Below are positions 59,106 to 64,000 of a DNA stretch of 64,000 nt, one piece after another (position 1 is the stretch's first letter; each line of letters opens with the position of its first letter). The notes beneath the pieces were generated by a model. The model searched no databases. It had not been told where the DNA came from and saw only the letters and a list, made by a program, of their open reading frames with translations. Origin of the DNA: Uloborus plumipes (Eukaryota; Arthropoda; Arachnida; Araneae; Uloboridae); NCBI GenBank assembly GCA_038373865.1, contig JAXGGA010003407.1, positions 1 through 64,000 on the forward strand, given 5' to 3'. The position numbers and the translations under genes were made by a program.

Positions 59106-60797
59106 GTTCGGAAGTTGAACCTTTATAATTAGTTTGATGAATATTCTGGGTTGATAAAATCAATATTGTTACAGTTTGAAATTTGCCAAAAATATTGCTT
59201 GTCGCACCCCGGAAACTTCAACAAATAAAACGTTCTTTATAAAATACTAGAAACTAAAAAGGATGTCGGAAAATTGGTATTTGAAACTTGGACTTCATTT
59301 TAGCTCTAGAGGATGATCTTGTTTCTTACTCGAAGTGCGCTTCTGTGACCGATTTCTTAAGAGCTAAAATGTCTTGAAAGAAACGCAACTGATAAGTCTG
59401 TTATTATTTTATATTAATCAGGAATTTGAATGGGGGAAAATTTCGCTTTGTACATTGCATCGTTTTACACTATAAAAATGTATATCTTTCCAAACATGGT
59501 GATATTTCGTATTATTTGGAATCAATTTCACATTAATTTTAAACAGTTTAAAATCAGCCAAGAAAAATTTAAGGAATTAATTTCGGGTGAATAAAACAAA
59601 ACATAAAACGATTCCAATCGTAAAAAACAAACTACCTATTTATTTTTTAAATCTTTTTTAATCTATATTTACTTATTTTACAACTTTTTTTTTAATTCTT
59701 AGTTATTTATTGATTTATTACCATTTTCCACCAATTCTTAACCTGTAGCAAATGTAAACTTGTTCATATGTCCTACATTGCTTTTATTTACACTATTGAT
59801 AATTATTATTATTGATATTTTCATTAATCATCATTATTATTTCTTGTTCTTCTTAATGTTGTTGCTACAGTATTCTTGATATTTTTAAAACACTTAGTAC
59901 TTGTTAATCAGACTAAGGTAAAGCTAAAAACTGTGGAGAAAATGAAACTATGAATACAAATGAAAGAAAGCATTCTTGATAAGCTCTTGACTCTTTTAAC
60001 ATGTGCGCATACCCGTTTTCACTCCAAGGAAAAACACTTGTTGTTTTCCTCATCGAAGAATTTCTTTCCCATCTGCTCTGAGCTCGTGTGGAACGTATTA
60101 TTATAACACATTTATCCCGATTCAGTCTAATTTCGAATGTTTTACACCTGTTGACAGCACGAGTGCTCTCCCACTTACTTCCTACAAAGAATTTATTCTA
60201 CCTGTTTTTTCCCCCCTCTTGAGCAAATTCTTCACCTGTGAGCAATTAAAATAAAATCATGGGAGAGAGGCAACGGTAGAAAAATTCTCTTGCCCTGACC
60301 GCTATTTGAGAAAGGTTTTTAATCATTTGCAATCATGATGTTTTTTAAAAAATGAATAGATAGCTTTTAAAAGTTAAAATATGTTGCTGGAACTGTTATT
60401 TATTTATTCAATTACGTACATATTTTACGAATGCTATAATTTTCTTGAGTAGATTATTCAGGGGCTGTCCATAAATAATGTCACACTTTGAGGGGGAGGG
60501 GAAGATGAAGAAAAGATAAACTTCTTCTGTTCTCCTGCAAGGAATAGTGAACTATAAAGCACCGAAATTACGAAAGCGAAAAAAATGCTTCTAAAGCATT
60601 AAAAGTGTTCCAAAACTAGGCTGCAATCCTTGGTTACAAAAATGTTAATTTATCTCTAAAAATCCCTTTTTTTTTTTTTTTTTTTTTCATTCTAAAAATT
60701 TTCTTTGGCCACTTAAAAAAATCCCTAGTCTCTCTCTCGACTTTTCAGAGAGCCTCAAAAAATTTTGACTTTTCGAGTTTCCGATAACGGGTATACG
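59106..60797. other. AT-rich sequence with a one-ended MITE fragment
   Basis: At 60463-60503 a TE-like end reads AGGGGCTGTCCATAAATAAT followed by GTCACACTTTGAGGGGGAGG, related to the inverse end near 63250. The open frame at 60003-60254 is not recognisable. Otherwise nothing was seen. Confidence 0.4.
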
Positions 60798-60995
60798 TAG
60801 GGCCTGATTACTGAATAGCCTAACTAAGCCGTGGACTAGGGCCCCACATTTTAAGGGCCCCCAAATGGCTAAATTGTTTCTAGTTAGTCAGTGGCTAAAA
60901 TTGTTTTATCCACTGCCTAAATTTGCAAAGTCGGAGTACAGGGACCCCAAAGAAGTATTTGGGCTAGGGCCCAAAAACGTCTAAACCGGGCCCTG
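60798..60995. mobile_element. hAT-type MITE, relative of the 49771 element
   Basis: It starts TAGGGCCTGATTACTG and ends AACCGGGCCCTG, flanked by the 8-bp duplication GGTATACG (60790-60797 and 60996-61003). It is 198 bp and shares the GGGCCCGATTA-type ends and internal AAGGGCCC words with the copy at 49771. Confidence 0.85.
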
Positions 60996-61329
60996 GGTAT
61001 ACGCTTCTCTTGTTTGATCCCAAATACATTTAAGATGAAAAAAATTAATTAAGCGAACAAAATGTTCATACTGCATTGGTACATCCCTTTCTAAGAAACG
61101 TAGATCTCAAGAAATTAATTTTTCTCGGTAAACATTTTTCTAAGAATTCACGCCCTTTAATCATAACATGTTTCTGATTTTAGCAATTGATAATTCCATA
61201 ATTTGTTATTAGTCTGTTACAACTTGTGATATTATTATCTAACCCAGCGCTAACATGAAATCTGTATTATAAGATAAGTGATCTTTCAATTGAAAAGAAA
61301 AGATTCGTGAAAAATGTCGCATGTATATA

Positions 61330-61648
61330 CAGTAAACTCTCGATTATCCACGGGGCAGATTATCATCGAGGGTCTCAGGGAAAAAAATTCTTAGTTAATT
61401 TTATTCTTGTAGAAACTTAGTTACCTTTATAGATTTTATATGCTTGAGAACCTCAAGTACAATTTTTTTTTTTTAATGCTGTACCTATCGTCACTGTTTA
61501 TACATATACGTGTAATGCAATTTTTTTGAAGCAAGACATTTTTTTATATCATTTTCCCCTTATTTTATGCTTTTTTCGGATTATCTGCGATTTTCGTTAT
61601 CCGCGCCACCCGTGCCATCCAATTCCGCGGATAATCGGGAGTATACTG
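61330..61648. mobile_element. Pogo/Tigger-like MITE
   Basis: The ends CAGTAAACTCTCGATTATCC and GGATAATCGGGAGTATACTG are flanked by TA on both sides (61328-61329 and 61649-61650). The CAGTAxACTC..ATTATCC inverted repeat is the style of pogo/Tigger elements. The interior is 319 bp, noncoding, with a GATTATCNGCG-type repeat near the right end. Confidence 0.8.
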
Positions 61649-61650
61649 TA

Positions 61651-62453
61651 TTTATTTTTCGTGCAATACTGTACATATAATGATTTGATTTTCACATCAT
61701 TTCCTTTTGGATATGGAGGAAAAATCTAATTTAACCTACTTTCTGCTGAAAAATGTTTCAACTCTACAGAACTTTAACCATTATGGTACCGACAGTATTG
61801 TCTTTGGTTCTGAATCTATATAAAAAGAAATTTTTCTTTCCCGAAGTGTCTGGAAATATGTAAGATAGACACTGCAAAGACAGGGACCAACTTCAAGTAC
61901 TCCTGTATGATTGACCTTTTTTACTTTTCCCTTGTTTTTACATTTTACATTCTGAATTACTTCTCTCCGTTTATTTATATTGAGTGTGCTATTCACACAG
62001 GCTAGGCAATGTTTTTTTTTTTTTTTCTGTGTTCATTTGCTGCGACTAAAAATTTAAAAAAATAAATAAATAAACATCCCTAAAAGTCAGGACGCATGAC
62101 TTATCAATAACATGTGCTCCCAAAAGGTGAACTAATCTTGTCTTTTAAACTCTTCCTGACCTTCAATTTAGCTACTGCTACGTTTCGCTTTAGGCAGTGA
62201 GGAAATTTTTCCTCCTTTCTTTCAAAGATGACAAAATAACACGTAACTCTCAGGGGAAAAAAATTAGTTCGTCATAATTTATTGAGCGATTGATTAGCAA
62301 GAAGTTTTTTAAAGATTACTTACGCACATGTGGAAAAACGTCGCTTCTAACATATCGAGATGGCAAAAAAAAGAGAGAACTAAATGAAATTGTTGTCAAT
62401 TAAATGAATGGAAAATAATAATTTCTTTTAGAAACGAATGAGGAGCATTTATC
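61651..62453. other. AT-rich sequence, nothing recognised
   Basis: No element ends, exons or significant repeats. A poly-T run lies near 62012-62026. Confidence 0.35.
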
Positions 62454-62704
62454 TGTACCTCAGAACCAGAACGACGACGTAAGTTCAAAAACGACGATTT
62501 TCACTTTTTTGCTGCATGGTATGTAGAATCTTATTCCGCATCGGCCCATTAGAACGTTGTTCTACATAAAAAAAAAATTCCTTCACAGTTAATTAGTAGC
62601 GTTAAAGAGCGCAAGCCCCATTCTTTGCATGCCTCTGACAATCGTTTTCGCTCTCTACTGAAAAGTGACGAAAATGGAATTACGTCTGTCTGTTTCCGAG
62701 GTAC
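62454..62704. mobile_element. Short MITE with GTACCTCNGAAxCAGA ends
   Basis: The left end GTACCTCAGAACCAGAACGA and the right end TGTCTGTTTCCGAGGTAC are imperfect inverted repeats that continue into an ACGTAA segment on each side. Both flanks carry ATTTAT, a possible target duplication. 251 bp, noncoding. Confidence 0.6.
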
Positions 62705-63025
62705 ATTTATGAGAAAAATACTCAAATGAATGAACGAGCTAAAAATGGGTTACAATTACATTTTAATTACTTCAATTTTGAAAGAAAAATTACGAAATGT
62801 TGGCAAACCCCCTCCCTTATGTCTAACCTAACATCATCAAAGAGCGTATGAAACTGATTTTAAGATAGCAATTTCGCAAAGTTTCCGGTGGAAAATCTCC
62901 CTGTTTCTGATCGAATATTACATCTAAGACAAGATTCATATTACTAATTCTTACTCCACATTTATGATTTGAATCTCTTGATTTTAATATTCATTATCTA
63001 TGAAAAAAAAAGTGGAATTTCTGCA

Positions 63026-63267
63026 TTGGTCTTATAAGAAGGGCCCATAAATGATTTTAAGCCTTTTTTCAATAAATTCGACCCCTTTTCCTCCTATGAC
63101 AAAGTGTCGCACTTCCTACATCACCCTATTTTTCAGAAGCATAACGCTATAAAAAATAGCGTGACGTCACATTTCTTGTCACCCCTCCCTCACCCTTGCA
63201 ACAAACTGTCACAATATCACGGACCGCTCTCACGTTCGAAGCGTGACGTGATTTGTGGACGACCCCT
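63026..63267. mobile_element. Degraded MITE with GTCCACAAAT end
   Basis: The right end reads GCGTGACGTGATTTGTGGAC then GACCCCTTTG. The left candidate GAAGGGCCCATAAATGATTT is a shortened inverse of it. GTGACGTCA words occur inside. It is related to the one-ended fragment near 60463. No target duplication is clear. Confidence 0.45.
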
Positions 63268-63269
63268 TT

Positions 63270-64000
63270 GTGTATATTACTATATTCAGCAGGGTTAATG
63301 GAAGGGACATTGTTTATAGTTTTTAGTTTATCGACTACAGAAAGGGCATAAGTCCAATTTCTGTTTTAAATTTTAATTAATTTCAGTAGCAAAATAAAAC
63401 ATACTTTAAAGGGAAATAATGATCCTACTTATGGTTAGATTAGTCATAAAAAATCCTATTCAAGAGATTCATATATGAAAGAAATAAAAAAATTTTATTG
63501 AATCCTAGAAAGTTTCATTGGTTGGACCTATCTATATTAATTAGTAGCCCTTACTAACAGATTCATTTGTCTACTCATCTTCCTTTCTAACTTTATGACC
63601 TAAATTCAGTGTGTAAATGGTCGTCAAAAGCGAAGAGTAAGCATTTTAATTCATTTATTTATTTTATTGTCTCATACACTTGTTACTTGCTGTTGTATTA
63701 AAAAAAAGAATGAAAGAAAAAGGAAGAAAAACTAAGCAATTTATTGAACTATCATAGTTTTAAATATTCACAGAAAATAATTTATCCGTGACAACAAGAA
63801 AAAAATTTATGGCATAGCAATGAATTACTCTCCTGGAAAATTCACGTGAACGTCAAAAAAAAAAAAAAAAATCATCATTCTAAAAAACAGGAATGTTTCC
63901 ATATGTTCTGCATAAAGAATCTATTTATACTGTTATACTGGAGTAGATATACATGCAGTGCCACAAATTATAAAACTGAGTTCCCTTCCATTTTCATGAC
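63270..64000. other. Right edge of window, nothing recognised
   Basis: AT-rich sequence with poly-A near 63856-63872. No exon, repeat or element boundary was recognised. Confidence 0.3.

Noticed and set aside
1..64000. tRNA, rRNA or snRNA genes
   Set aside because: I looked for TTCGAATC-type T-arms with matching stems and for conserved rRNA words on both strands and found none. A covariance search could still find a diverged copy.

Overview
This is an intron-dominated, AT-rich eukaryotic window. The organism is most likely an arthropod, and probably a chelicerate such as a spider. That inference rests on the style of the transposable elements (Helitron, Penelope-like, hAT, mariner-type MITEs), on a decayed LINE ending in a ...DLLDLI terminus, and on a CXC-domain transposon-like gene that I recall as expanded in spider genomes. 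No bacterial, organellar, rRNA or tRNA gene was recognised.

One host gene runs on the minus strand across at least 1-37.4 kb. I assembled it from six exons: 37427-37387, 36339-36166, 25521-25412, 20478-19273, 1286-1216 and 872-727. Their splice sites and intron phases agree at every junction. From an ATG at 37415 the spliced reading frame is open for 578 codons and continues beyond the last exon seen. It encodes a short basic N-terminus, one I-set-like immunoglobulin domain split between two exons (Cys35, Trp47, Cys86), then a 402-residue Ser/Arg/Asn-rich disordered stretch from one large symmetric exon, then more polar sequence. Such an architecture suits a large cytoskeletal or muscle Ig protein, but the exact gene is not identified. 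A probable untranslated exon (40176-40012) and three GC-rich first-exon or promoter candidates (about 42.8-43.0, 47.3-47.5 and 58.3-58.45 kb) lie upstream.

The introns are mostly transposons. At 3420-11710 is a five-level nest of six elements, and every element has a target-site duplication. At 12231-16072 is a terminal-inverted-repeat element with subterminal tandem repeats that contain perfect AGGTCAAAGGTCA direct repeats; it carries a broken copy of the CXC-domain gene. At 16319-17995 is a TIR element with clustered GTACGCACTT motifs. At 21740-23380 is a second copy of an element found in the nest. At 24652-25263 a mariner-like MITE is interrupted by a Penelope-type fragment with a candidate hammerhead ribozyme. 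At 25704-26341 is a fold-back element, and at 27457-28711 a Helitron remnant with a frameshifted helicase end and a duplicated terminus.

Beyond 38 kb the window holds a small MITE (38017), three copies of an element with internal minisatellites (43652, 48981, 51938), a degenerate tandem array (45.4-46.6 kb), further mariner-like MITEs (48757, 54276, 58675), two hAT MITEs with 8-bp duplications (49771, 60798), a pogo-like MITE (61330) and unclassified repeats. No convincing host coding sequence was found outside the minus-strand gene.
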